A stretch of DNA of 64,000 nt from J054 sp963850255 (GTDB lineage Bacteria; Pseudomonadota; Gammaproteobacteria; Steroidobacterales; GCA-2729495), in the NCBI GenBank assembly GCA_963850255.1, contig CAWKLL010000015.1:27139-91138 (forward strand), given 5' to 3'. The notes beneath the pieces are model-generated. The model made no database searches. It was not told where the DNA came from and worked only from the letters and a program-made list of their open reading frames with translations. The translations under genes and the position numbers were made by a program. Below are positions 50,245 through 58,698 of this stretch, in pieces. Every line of letters starts with the position of its first letter. The first letter of the stretch is position 1.

Positions 50245-52659
50245 TCAGGCCTGCGTCCACGCGGGCGACAACAGGCCTTCGTGATCTTGAATATAAGGCA
50301 GCCAGCCCAGTGCCAGTAGCCCGACATGCACGTCCGTCGCTTTCGGGTTGACGCGCACCTCGGTGAGTTCCTCGGCCTGGGCGTCGTAGGCAGCGTCCAG
50401 GGCTTCCACGTCCTGTTCAAACTTGGCCTGCAGTTCGGCAAGCTGTTCCTGCACCGCCGCCACGGTCTGGCCGGCACGGCGCACGTCGGCGCTTTCCTGG
50501 CCGACCCGTCCAGCCTTGCGCACGGCTGTGCCCACCCGCGAGGCGGAAGTTGTTGATAGGCGTTTACGTCCCAACAGCGCGCCCAGGATCGCGGTACCAA
50601 AACTCACGGCTGCGTCCAGTTTTTGCCCGCGTGCCTGTTCGGCCTGTTTCTCCATAGTCTGCTCGGCGCGACGCAGCCGATTTTCCAGGGTGTTGACCTT
50701 GCTTTCATAACGCTCGCGCAGCTTGGCGACCTTAATGTCTCTTTGCTCATTGCCCAGCTGTTGCAGTCGAATCCGAAAATCCCTTTCCGTCTCACTGGGT
50801 GTCGACACGGCCTTAAGCTTGCCGCTCTTGTATATGATCAGTGGCTTCTCGGTGCGTAGATGTCTGCGCAGACTTTTCTCCCAGGCTTTGTATTGGGCGG
50901 CGCGTGCCAGGTCGGCGGGCAGATCTGCAAAGCTCGCATCGGGGTCCGGTCGCGAATCCAGGTCGGCCGTGGCCAGGTCAAGCGGCGTGGCGTTGTGCCA
51001 GTCAAGATCAGCGCCAGAATCCTGCGCTTCAAGGCTGAACAGAAAGTTCTCTCGTTGGCTGATTTTCAGACGGGCGTTGTTGTAGGCCAGCTTGCCGGCG
51101 GCCAGCAGGGTGGGGTAGTAGACCAGCTGTTCGTGCTCGGCCGGCGCTCGTTCTGTCGGCGCGAAGCTCTGGCGAATCCCCGGTGGCAGCACCGGTCGGG
51201 GGCCGCCGCTGCCAGATGCGGCAGGTGTAGCCACGGACTCTGTGGCCGCGGTTGATAGCGGCTGATCCTTGCTCAGTTGAGCAATCTGATCGCGCGTCAG
51301 CGGTCCGGCGAGATACGACATGACCCAGCGTGTTTCGAACAGCACAGGTTCCCTTTCGTGCACGTTGTGCAGCAGGAAGCGGCGCTTACCGAGTCCCGAC
51401 AAAGTTTGGTCCAGTTGGCCCGGATCCAGCTGGTCGCTGCCGGCAGCGCCGAGCAGGCCGTCGCGCACTCGCGCTTTGTCGCGCTCGGTCTGCAGGCGGC
51501 CGATAAACCAGGTGCCGGTATTCGACAGGCCCTTGTAGTCGAGATCCACAGGATTTTGTGTCGCCAGCACCAGGCCGAGGCCATAGGCACGAGCTTGCTT
51601 CAACAGGGTCAGGAACAAGTGTTTGGCGGGCGGATTCGCAACCGGCGGCATGTAGCCAAAGACTTCATCCATATACAGGATTGCGCGCAGGGAACCGGTG
51701 CCGGGTTGTTGGCGCATCCAGGCAATCAGTTCTGTCAGCAACAGGGTGACAAAAAACATCCGTTCGGCATCGCTCAGGTGCGCAATGGACATGACTGATA
51801 TCCGCGGCTTGCCAGCCGGGCCGAACATGAGGCTGTCCATGTTTAAGGCTTCGCCCTGCATCCAGGCGTCAAAACCCGGCGCGGCCAGCAGGTTGTTGAG
51901 TTTTAGTGCGAACGCAAAGCGTTCCTTGGGCGGGAAAAAACTGTCCAGTTCCATGACGCCGATGCGCTCGATGCCAGGGTTCTGGACTGCGGCAATCAGG
52001 CCGGCAAGGTCCAGCGATCGGCCGGCTTGCCAGGCCTGATCGAGGATATGTGCGAGCAAAATATGTTCGGGGCTGCTGACCGGGTCTGCATCTATACCGA
52101 GCAGCGTCAGCAGGCTTGTTGAGGTGCCTTGCAGGCGATCGCGATACAAATCGCCGTCTTCCATTAATTCTGCCGGCGGGGGATTGAATTCGCGTAGCAC
52201 CGACACCGGCACGCCGGCCGAACTGCCGGGCGTATAAATGGCCATGTCTACGGCATCACGCAGGGCCTTGATTCGCGCCGGTGTCTGACCCCATGACTTC
52301 AGGCCGTCGCGCCACAGCTTGGCAGTTGACTGCGCGAACTCGTCGCGGGTCTGGCCTTTTTCCGCGGCCGCGCGCGGATCCACCCAGGGTGCGAAATCTG
52401 CCCCGCGTAGTTTCGGGAAGCTGAGCAGGAGATTGCCGAGATCGCCTTTCGGGTCGATGGCGATGACCGGGATACGGTCCATGGCAGCTTCTTCAATGAT
52501 GCCGACACCAAGGCCGGTTTTGCCGCTGCCTGTCATGCCGATGATCACGGCATGCGTGGTCAGGTCTTTGGAATCATAGAGAATCAGTTCAGGTTCTTCG
52601 CCTGGTGCCTGCTCGCGTCGCCCCAGGTAAAAGGCGCCAAGCTTCTCGAAATCCTGCAT
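50245..52659 (-). CDS. HerA/FtsK-like ATPase (DUF87/DUF853-type), long coiled-coil C-terminus
   Basis: An 804-residue protein. N-terminal HerA-like ATPase: Walker A GMTGSGKTG (41-49), DPKGDLGNLLL, Walker B ILYMDEVFGYMPP (about 329), the arginine/sensor stretch GLGLVLATQNPVDLDYKGLSNTGTWFIGRLQTERDK. The C-terminal ~350 residues are charged, partly coiled-coil (KVAKLRERYESKVNTLENRLRRAEQTMEKQAEQ; VAAVQEQLAELQAKFEQDVEALDAAYDAQAEEL), with no transmembrane segment. HerA-type ATPases pump DNA or work with nucleases. It is followed by the VOC gene and preceded 13 bases by a beta-CASP nuclease gene, a nuclease-ATPase pairing. Confidence 0.8.
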   Translation of the reverse strand: MQDFEKLGAFYLGRREQAPGEEPELILYDSKDLTTHAVIIGMTGSGKTGLGVGIIEEAAMDRIPVIAIDPKGDLGNLLLSFPKLRGADFAPWVDPRAAAEKGQTRDEFAQSTAKLWRDGLKSWGQTPARIKALRDAVDMAIYTPGSSAGVPVSVLREFNPPPAELMEDGDLYRDRLQGTSTSLLTLLGIDADPVSSPEHILLAHILDQAWQAGRSLDLAGLIAAVQNPGIERIGVMELDSFFPPKERFAFALKLNNLLAAPGFDAWMQGEALNMDSLMFGPAGKPRISVMSIAHLSDAERMFFVTLLLTELIAWMRQQPGTGSLRAILYMDEVFGYMPPVANPPAKHLFLTLLKQARAYGLGLVLATQNPVDLDYKGLSNTGTWFIGRLQTERDKARVRDGLLGAAGSDQLDPGQLDQTLSGLGKRRFLLHNVHEREPVLFETRWVMSYLAGPLTRDQIAQLSKDQPLSTAATESVATPAASGSGGPRPVLPPGIRQSFAPTERAPAEHEQLVYYPTLLAAGKLAYNNARLKISQRENFLFSLEAQDSGADLDWHNATPLDLATADLDSRPDPDASFADLPADLARAAQYKAWEKSLRRHLRTEKPLIIYKSGKLKAVSTPSETERDFRIRLQQLGNEQRDIKVAKLRERYESKVNTLENRLRRAEQTMEKQAEQARGQKLDAAVSFGTAILGALLGRKRLSTTSASRVGTAVRKAGRVGQESADVRRAGQTVAAVQEQLAELQAKFEQDVEALDAAYDAQAEELTEVRVNPKATDVHVGLLALGWLPYIQDHEGLLSPAWTQA

Positions 52660-52672
52660 GAGGTCTCCCGTT

Positions 52673-54088
52673 TTAGTTCGTGCCGGCCGATTGTAACTGG
52701 CCGAGATCGATGCTCATGCCCGGCTCGCTCTGGCGAATCCAGGCGGCGCCTTCCTGCTGCAGGCGCTTGCGGAATTCGCCTGCGGCGTCGGGCTCGCCGT
52801 GCACCAGGCAAACGGGTGGCCGGTTGGCGAAACCGCGATACCAGCGTGCCAGGTCATCCTGATCGCCATGTGCTGATAGTCCGCCGACGGTATTGATTTT
52901 GGCGCGTACGCGAATGCTTTGATGGTGGATGCGCACATGGTCATGACCATCCACCAACCGTCGGCCCAGAGAACCGTATGCCTGGTAGCCAACGATGATC
53001 ACCTGGCACTCCGGTCGCCAGAGGTTGTGTTTGAAATGGTGAAGAATGCGGCCGCCGGTGCACATGCCGCTGCCGGCGATAACGATGGCGCCGCTCTTCA
53101 TCGCATTAATCCTGCGTGAGTCATCGGCGCTGCTGGACATCTCCAGGTTTGGCAGCAGCGGCATTTCGTCGTGCTCGCGACGCAGTCGTGTGGCATCTTC
53201 GTCATAGAGATGGGGATAGCGCCAATACACATCCGTTGCCTGAATCGCCATGGGGCTATCGAGAAAGATTCGCCAGCGTCCGAGATCCCATTCGTCGTAA
53301 TGTCGACCTAATTGATACAGCAGTTCCTGGCTGCGGCCGACGGCAAATGCCGGGATCAGGATGTTGCCGTGCTGATGATCGGCGGTGGCGATAATCTCGG
53401 CGATCTCTTTTATCGTTTCCTCACGGTTGCGATGGAAGCGGCCGCCGTAGGTGCTTTCCATCAGTACTAAATCGGCTGCATCAAGGCTCTCGGGGTCGCG
53501 CAGTATGGGCGTGTCGTATTGCCCCAGGTCACCGCTGAAAACCAGCTTTCTGTGCAAGTCACCTTCCTGGAGTTCCAGTGCGACCACGGCCGAGCCCATG
53601 ATGTGTCCGGCATCATGAAAGCACAGGCGTACGCCATCGCTGACAAGCACCGATTCACCATAGCGAAGACCGCGCATTTGCTTGCAGGTCTGCTCCGCAT
53701 CCGCGCCTGTATACAAGGGTTCCAGCAACGGCTTGCCCTGACGGCGGCGTTTGCGATTTTCTCTCTCGGTATCGCGCTCGCCCAGATCGGCGGAGTCTGC
53801 CAGCATGATCCAGGCAAAATCCCGGCTCGCACGATGCGTGTAGATCGGTCCGCTGAAGCCGCGTTTGACCAATAGCGGGAGTCGGCCGGAATGATCAATA
53901 TGCGCATGACTCAGAATTACGGCATCCAGCGAGGCAGGCTCGAAGGGGAACTCGTCGCGATTGCGTAGTTCCGCGTTGCGGCCGCCCTGGATCAATCCGC
54001 AATCGAGCAATACTCGACGGCCGCCGATGTGCAGAATGTGGCAGGACCCCGTCACTTCACCGGCTGCGCCAAAAAACTCTATTTTCAA
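52673..54088 (-). CDS. Metallo-beta-lactamase / beta-CASP RNA nuclease (CPSF-like)
   Basis: A 471-residue protein. MBL motif HAHIDH (H61, H63, D65, H66), second His region GHIMGSAVVALELQ, VFSGDLG (Asp), the beta-CASP insert (GNILIPAFAVGRSQELLYQL, FLDSPMAIQATDVY, SGAIVIAGSGMCTGGRILHHFKHNL) and the RMMBL end (INTVGGLSAHGDQDDLARWYRGF, VCLVHGEPDAA). This is the CPSF73/RNase J-related YSH1-type group, which cuts RNA. It heads the operon with the HerA-like ATPase and VOC genes. Start ATG 54088 without a strong ribosome site. Confidence 0.9.
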   Translation of the reverse strand: MKIEFFGAAGEVTGSCHILHIGGRRVLLDCGLIQGGRNAELRNRDEFPFEPASLDAVILSHAHIDHSGRLPLLVKRGFSGPIYTHRASRDFAWIMLADSADLGERDTERENRKRRRQGKPLLEPLYTGADAEQTCKQMRGLRYGESVLVSDGVRLCFHDAGHIMGSAVVALELQEGDLHRKLVFSGDLGQYDTPILRDPESLDAADLVLMESTYGGRFHRNREETIKEIAEIIATADHQHGNILIPAFAVGRSQELLYQLGRHYDEWDLGRWRIFLDSPMAIQATDVYWRYPHLYDEDATRLRREHDEMPLLPNLEMSSSADDSRRINAMKSGAIVIAGSGMCTGGRILHHFKHNLWRPECQVIIVGYQAYGSLGRRLVDGHDHVRIHHQSIRVRAKINTVGGLSAHGDQDDLARWYRGFANRPPVCLVHGEPDAAGEFRKRLQQEGAAWIRQSEPGMSIDLGQLQSAGTN

Positions 54089-54194
54089 ACTATTGTCGCT
54101 CTTATTATTGATTATTAGGGGTATTCTAGATCAGCTCAGGGCGCCTACAAAGCCTGTACAGTCGCGGCCAATTAGGTTTTCCCGTCGGACTGTC

Positions 54195-54203
54195 TGCTAC
54201 ACT
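54195..54203 (+). promoter_or_regulatory. Candidate extended -10 promoter upstream of dodecin
   Basis: TGC-TACACT reads as an extended -10 box in the 260-base gap between the divergent nuclease and dodecin genes; no good -35 is seen. A start about 10 bases downstream would leave a leader of some 135 bases. Confidence 0.35.
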
Positions 54204-54348
54204 TGTTAACAGAAACAGGGGTTCGCGTCAGCAACGCAGTTTTCGGTCGACGCCGGATAGCGCCTGAAAATGCGCTTGCCAGCGGATACTCCATACTAAC
54301 CTAGGCGCATCTGGCGTCTCTAAAACCATAGATAAAGGGGAATTAGGT

Positions 54349-54552
54349 ATGAGCGTTGCACGAACAACTGAGATTGTGGCTTCGTCAAGCAAGAGTTTCG
54401 ACGCGGCCATCGAGATGGGCATCAAGCGTGCCTGTAAAACGCTGCAAAATGTCACGGGCGCCTGGGTTCAGGATCAGAACGCGGTAATCAAGGACGGCAA
54501 GATCAAGGAATATCGCGTGCGCATGAAAGTGACTTTTGTGCTTAAGAACTGA
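54349..54552 (+). CDS. Dodecin (flavin-binding storage protein)
   Basis: A 67-residue protein matching the dodecin family: VARTTEIVASSSKSFDAAIEMGIKRACKTLQNVTGAWVQDQNAVIKDGKIKEYRVRMKVTFVL. The flavin-stacking Trp is W39 (GAWVQDQ). Dodecin forms hollow dodecamers that bind flavins or CoA and protect the cell from free flavin. Several flavoproteins in the window give it a plausible setting. AAAGGGG lies 10 bases before the ATG. Confidence 0.92.
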   Translation: MSVARTTEIVASSSKSFDAAIEMGIKRACKTLQNVTGAWVQDQNAVIKDGKIKEYRVRMKVTFVLKN

Positions 54553-54628
54553 AGTCGGATTCGGGCTTTTAGTTTTCGTAAAGTGGGGTAGCCTTATCCC
54601 GCATTAATCTCGTCGGGGGACATAGTTT

Positions 54629-55045
54629 ATGTTGGAAGAATTCAAGAAATTTGCCATGCGCGGCAATGTGGTCGATATGGCCGTGGGTATCGTCATCGGA
54701 GCGGCCTTCGGCAAAATCGTTTCGTCCTTCGTTAACGATGTGATCATGCCGCCCATCGGGCTGCTGATGGGTGGCGTCGATTTTTCGAATTTGTTCATCA
54801 ATCTCGGCGGCGGTGACTACGCCAGCCTGGCTGCGGCTACCGAAGCCGGTGCGCCGATTATCAAGTACGGGCTGTTCATTAACTCAATACTGGATTTCGT
54901 GATTGTGGCCTTTGCCATATTCATGGTGATCAAAGGGATGAACAAAATGAAAAAGGCAGAAGAGGAAGCGCCGGCCGCGCCGCCCGAACCTTCTGATGAA
55001 GTTAAGCTGCTGACCGAGATTCGTGATTCCTTGAAATCTCAATAG
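54629..55045 (+). CDS. mscL: Large-conductance mechanosensitive channel MscL
   Basis: A 138-residue inner-membrane channel that opens under hypo-osmotic shock. TM1 FKKFAMRGNVVDMAVGIVIGAAFGKIVSSFVNDVIMPPIGLLMGG, the periplasmic loop with FSNLFINLGGGDYASLAAATEAGAPIIKYG, TM2 FINSILDFVIVAFAIFMVIKGMNKMKK and the C-terminal helix with EVKLLTEIRDSL are all typical. GGGGGA precedes the ATG. It lies 77 bases after dodecin. Confidence 0.97.
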   Translation: MLEEFKKFAMRGNVVDMAVGIVIGAAFGKIVSSFVNDVIMPPIGLLMGGVDFSNLFINLGGGDYASLAAATEAGAPIIKYGLFINSILDFVIVAFAIFMVIKGMNKMKKAEEEAPAAPPEPSDEVKLLTEIRDSLKSQ

Positions 55046-55102
55046 GGCTAGCAGGCTTACCCACTATATTTAAACAAGCGAATAGATTGGAGGAGAATAC
55101 CA

Positions 55103-55507
55103 ATGGCTAAACTGGAAACCATTGAGGGCGTTGGTCCGGCTATAAGCACCAAGCTGGAGTCGGCTGGCATCGGCAGTTGCGAGGCATTGCTCAAGGCCGG
55201 CGGTAGCAAAAGCGGGCGCGCTGAAATTGCAGAAAAATCCGGCGTGTCGGAGGGTCAGGTGCTCAAGTTCGTCAATCATGCCGATTTGATGCGCGTGAAG
55301 GGCGTCGGTGGTGAGTACGCAGAACTACTGGAATGCTCCGGCGTGGACACAGTGCCGGAACTGGCCCAGCGTAATGCCGCTAACCTTGCCGCCAAGATGG
55401 CAGAAGTTAATGGCGAGAAAAAGCTGGTCCGCGCATTACCTTCTGAGTCCCAGGTTGAAGCCTGGGTCAAGCAGGCAAAATCTTTGCCGCGTGCCGTCAG
55501 TCACTAA
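55103..55507 (+). CDS. DUF4332 helix-hairpin-helix protein
   Basis: A 134-residue protein. The opening LETIEGVGPAISTKLESAGIGSCEALLKAGGSKSGRAEIAEKSG and the later DLMRVKGVGGEYAELLECSGVDTVPELAQRNAANLAAKM are two helix-hairpin-helix units of DUF4332, a fold that usually contacts DNA without sequence preference. AGGAGAA upstream of the ATG. It follows mscL by 58 bases and ends at a strong terminator, so dodecin, mscL and this gene may share a message. Confidence 0.85.
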   Translation: MAKLETIEGVGPAISTKLESAGIGSCEALLKAGGSKSGRAEIAEKSGVSEGQVLKFVNHADLMRVKGVGGEYAELLECSGVDTVPELAQRNAANLAAKMAEVNGEKKLVRALPSESQVEAWVKQAKSLPRAVSH

Positions 55508-55527
55508 CAGCTGCACGGCTAAAACCG

Positions 55528-55562
55528 GCCCGCGCCCATGCCAGGGCCGCGGGCTTTTTTTT
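55528..55562 (+). terminator. Rho-independent terminator after the DUF4332 gene
   Basis: Stem GCCCGCG / CGCGGGC (55528-55534, 55548-55554) with a 13-base loop that can pair further, followed by eight T's. Confidence 0.8.
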
Positions 55563-55571
55563 GCTCGATGC

Positions 55572-56333
55572 TTACTGAGACTGCTGAACCTGGCGATGTT
55601 CGCGCAGGGCATCCAGGCTGGCCGAAATAATCTGCCGTTGCTGATCGTGCCGACTGATGCTGGCGTTAACAGGCGCGCTGGCGAAATTGCCGAACTGGTA
55701 GTGGTCGGCGCCCTCAATCAATACATAGCGGGTGCCAGGCGGCAAACTCTTCTTGCCCGCTTCAATTTCTGCTACAGAGGCAAAGCTATCAGCGGATCCG
55801 TATATAGATGTGGCAGGCAGCTTGCTGTCTGACAAAGCTGCGCTATCCATAGGGTAACTGGCCCAGAGCAATAGTCCGCTGACGCGATCTGAATAATTGC
55901 CGGCGAATGCGGCTGCCATGACGCCGCCCATGGAGTGACCGGCAATGCTCCAGCTCCCGACTTGCGGAAAAGCATCCATTACTTCCAGGGCTTGGTCGGG
56001 TGCCAGTATTGCCAGGCCCAATGGCGCGGGTGTGTTGACGACGAGGTAGCCGGCTCTTGCCAGTTCGCGCAGCAACGGTGCATAGGCCACCGGATCGGCG
56101 AAGCCGCCGGGATAAAAGATCAGACCGTGGCGGACTTTTGCTGAGCTCTTGGGTTGAAACACCTGCCAGCCGTCGCTGCTGACTTCTACTGCAGCGTCAG
56201 ACTGCAGCGCCAGGCTGGCCGCCGGCTCGGCTTCTTCACTACCGGGGACGAAAATAAAAAAACCCAATACCAGTAGCAATAGCAGAGCTGCTGCCAGAAG
56301 GGCCAAGCGTTTTGCCCAGCCTCGCAGTGTCAT
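55572..56333 (-). CDS. Membrane-anchored alpha/beta hydrolase
   Basis: A 253-residue hydrolase with an N-terminal membrane anchor (LALLAAALLLLLVLGFFIFV). Catalytic features: oxyanion/strand HGLIFYPGGFADPVAYAPLLRELARAG, nucleophile GHSMGGVMAAAFAG, acid in TSIYGSADSFAS, and His in VLIEGADHYQFGNF. The pattern is that of the dienelactone hydrolase/YqiA-like Abhydrolase_5 group. ATG 56333 overlaps the stop of the MsrQ-like gene (ATGA), so the two are translated together. The active site would face the periplasm. Confidence 0.82.
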   Translation of the reverse strand: MTLRGWAKRLALLAAALLLLLVLGFFIFVPGSEEAEPAASLALQSDAAVEVSSDGWQVFQPKSSAKVRHGLIFYPGGFADPVAYAPLLRELARAGYLVVNTPAPLGLAILAPDQALEVMDAFPQVGSWSIAGHSMGGVMAAAFAGNYSDRVSGLLLWASYPMDSAALSDSKLPATSIYGSADSFASVAEIEAGKKSLPPGTRYVLIEGADHYQFGNFASAPVNASISRHDQQRQIISASLDALREHRQVQQSQ

Positions 56334-56956
56334 GATTTCGATGCCTGTCGCAGACGCGTATAGCGGCCGCGACTGATCAGCTGCAGGCTGATGATGCTTA
56401 GACCTGCCAGCAGCATTAGTGCGATCAGCGCGCCTGGGCGTCGCTCTAGTAGTTGAAACAGCAGGCCATGAGCGAGCGTGAGCACGAAGCCGAAATAGCT
56501 CAATCGCTGCCAACGTTTCCAGCGTACCGGTCCGAGACGCGACAGCGCACGGTTATTGGAGATCGTCAGCAGGACGATAAAGATTACCGCCAGCAATGTG
56601 CCGAAGATCGCGCCCCAATTGAACATCTGCGCACGCCATGCCATATCGCCGGAGACAGCAGCCAGGTAGCTACTGTTCATCGCTTCCATATTGCCCAGGA
56701 CGAAATGCAACAGGCCCGTCAATGCAGTCCAGATACCCAGATCACGGCGCAGAAGGATATTGCCGGGCGGCAGCCTGCCCTGATGCAATAGCAGCGGGCC
56801 AATGCCCAGGGCGGCGATGAATAAAGCGGTGCTGAGCCAAGCCGTGAGCAGGCTGGTGCGGTCCAGTGCCCCGGCTGCCGGGCCCAGCCACCAGGCCCCC
56901 GCGGTGAGCACCGTGCAGGCAGTGGCCAGCAGCCCATGGCGTTGCTTGCGGGACAT
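56330..56956 (-). CDS. Ferric reductase-like heme membrane protein (MsrQ/YedZ-like)
   Basis: A 208-residue inner-membrane protein with six helices. The heme-ligand His pairs of the ferric reductase-like domain are visible: LTGLLHFVLGNMEAM and VLTLAHGLLFQLLERRP, with the conserved RRDLG and WKRWQRLSYFGF segments. Such proteins carry electrons from cytosolic flavins or quinones across the membrane; in MsrPQ they feed a periplasmic methionine sulfoxide reductase. No MsrP gene is adjacent; the neighbours are an anchored hydrolase and an SDR. The start abuts the SDR stop directly (TAG-ATG). Confidence 0.75.
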   Translation of the reverse strand: MSRKQRHGLLATACTVLTAGAWWLGPAAGALDRTSLLTAWLSTALFIAALGIGPLLLHQGRLPPGNILLRRDLGIWTALTGLLHFVLGNMEAMNSSYLAAVSGDMAWRAQMFNWGAIFGTLLAVIFIVLLTISNNRALSRLGPVRWKRWQRLSYFGFVLTLAHGLLFQLLERRPGALIALMLLAGLSIISLQLISRGRYTRLRQASKS

Positions 56957-57748
56957 CTACCAGGGGATAGCGCGGCCATCTTCGAAGTTCAGGAACTGGC
57001 CGTTGTTGTCCATGCTCAGGCCGTCGATGACCGCGAGCATTTTGCCGACGCTATCCTGTGGAGAAATCCCCCCGGGCATCTTCATACCCGGCGTCGTATT
57101 GACGGTTCCGGGTGATATCAGAACAGTGGTGACTTCCTTTTTGGCGCTCTCAAAAGACAAGGTATACATCAGCATGTTCAGGGCCGCCTTGCTGGCCCGA
57201 TAGCTATACATCATCGGCATCTTTGGGCCTTCTTCGAAGGAGCCTGCCTTGCTGGAAAGTACGACAATCTTTTTTAACTTTGATTGGGCAATCAAAGGCA
57301 TGAAGGTCGCGCCAAGTTTCAATGGCGCCAGCGCATTAACCTCGAAGCTTTGCCGCGCCATATCATAGTCGACTTTTCCCGCACGCCCGAAAGCGGTCTT
57401 GTAACGCGGTGTAATGGCGGCATTACTTAGCAGCAGGTCGATGGGCTGTTCAGCATACCGGGCAGCCAGCGCTTCGATTCCGGCGTGGTCAGTAACATCC
57501 AATTGTTCGATCACCAACTGCGGGTAAGTGGCGGCAATGGCGTTCAGGTCTTCTGCTTCAGCCGGTTTGCGCGCTGTGGCAATAATGTTCCAGTTTCGTT
57601 CACTGAATTGACGGACAAATTCCAGGCCGATGCCACGATTGGTCCCGGTAATGAGCACGGTGGGCTGCTCGGCATCAAAACCGGCCATGGCAGCGGTAGC
57701 AAAAAAGCTCAGCAGCGCGGCCATCAGGGCCGTTAATTTTCTGGTCAT
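56957..57748 (-). CDS. Exported short-chain dehydrogenase (C-factor-like SDR)
   Basis: A 263-residue SDR with a signal peptide (MTRKLTALMAALLSFFATAAMA). Motifs: VLITGTNRGIGLEFVRQFSERNW (TGxxxGIG), DVTDHAG, DLLLSNAAITP (the SNA variant of NNAG), VVLSSKAGSF (Ser) and YSYRASKAALNML (YxxxK). It is close to C-factor-type SDRs. Exported SDRs recur in this window (38676). AGAGGAA supports the ATG at 57748. It heads a three-gene operon with the MsrQ-like protein and the hydrolase; divergent from the NmrA-like gene at 57901. Confidence 0.88.
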   Translation of the reverse strand: MTRKLTALMAALLSFFATAAMAGFDAEQPTVLITGTNRGIGLEFVRQFSERNWNIIATARKPAEAEDLNAIAATYPQLVIEQLDVTDHAGIEALAARYAEQPIDLLLSNAAITPRYKTAFGRAGKVDYDMARQSFEVNALAPLKLGATFMPLIAQSKLKKIVVLSSKAGSFEEGPKMPMMYSYRASKAALNMLMYTLSFESAKKEVTTVLISPGTVNTTPGMKMPGGISPQDSVGKMLAVIDGLSMDNNGQFLNFEDGRAIPW

Positions 57749-57900
57749 GACTGATTCCTCTGCGACCTGGATTTTAGAGTAGTGGGTTTGTGCCACAAGC
57801 TTCCGTTTGCCGTGGTCTCCATCATCGGGCTGACCGGATTGTGGTCAGACGCGGACGGTTCAAAGGCGTATTCTCAGCTGCGGACCACTGGGAGTAAACC

Positions 57901-58584
57901 ATGACGAAGGCGGTGCTGATATTTGGCGCGACGCGCGGGACCGGTCTGGCGGCCGCGCAGCAATTGCGTGAGCGTGGTGATCCGGTATTCGCACTGGTCC
58001 GCGCGGGCTCCGATGCCAGCCCCTTGGAGGCTATTGGCGTAAAGGTTATTCGCGGCAATGCTTTGAGTCCCGAGGACGTGGCGCAGGCCTTCGCCGCGGC
58101 GACACCTGCCGCCTCGCTGGTGAGCCTGGGCGGCAAGCGCGGTGAGCAGGGGCCGCGGCCGGATCTCGACGGGGTAAAAGTGATTAGCGCGGCTGCGCTG
58201 CGAGCAGGTGCGCCGCGAGTAATCATGATTACTGCTATTGGTGCCGGCGACAGCCGCGCGGCAGTGGCGCCCCGGGTGATTGAGGTACTCGGCGAGATTC
58301 TCGCATTGAAGACCGAGGCGGAGGCAATTTTGCAGGCCAGCGGGCTGGACTGGACGATTCTGCGACCCGGCGGCATGACCAGCGACCCGGCCTCCGGCAC
58401 AGCCATCATGACCGAAGACCAGATGGTGATGGGCGTGATCAATCGCGCCGATCTGGCTGGCCTGGCGATCCGCTGCATGGATGATGCGGCGACCATTGGC
58501 CAGATCCTGCACACGGTAGACCCGGAAATCACCTGGGAGGCGCCGCTGCAACGCGGGGGCGACCTCGGCGAAAACAAGCCCTAA
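57901..58584 (+). CDS. Cytosolic NAD(P)-binding NmrA-like protein
   Basis: A 227-residue atypical SDR: VLIFGATRGTGLAAAQQLRERGDPVFALVRAGSDASPLEAIGVKVIRGNALSPEDV (GxTxGxG motif and the start of the second half), VIMITAIGAGDSRAA, LDWTILRPGGMTSDPASGTAIMTEDQMVM and RADLAGLAIRCMDD. It shares these motifs with the anchored protein at 18744 and may be a diverged paralogue. No YxxxK catalytic pair. It precedes the B12-binding protein gene by 115 bases. Confidence 0.85.
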   Translation: MTKAVLIFGATRGTGLAAAQQLRERGDPVFALVRAGSDASPLEAIGVKVIRGNALSPEDVAQAFAAATPAASLVSLGGKRGEQGPRPDLDGVKVISAAALRAGAPRVIMITAIGAGDSRAAVAPRVIEVLGEILALKTEAEAILQASGLDWTILRPGGMTSDPASGTAIMTEDQMVMGVINRADLAGLAIRCMDDAATIGQILHTVDPEITWEAPLQRGGDLGENKP

Positions 58585-58698
58585 GTAACTGAATCCGCTG
58601 CAAACGTAACAGCGAAAATAATACTTGTAGGCCGGCAGCGGCGTTGCGCATTGCCAATCGGCTGGACAGACTCGTTATACCGAAGGGAGAATGACCCG

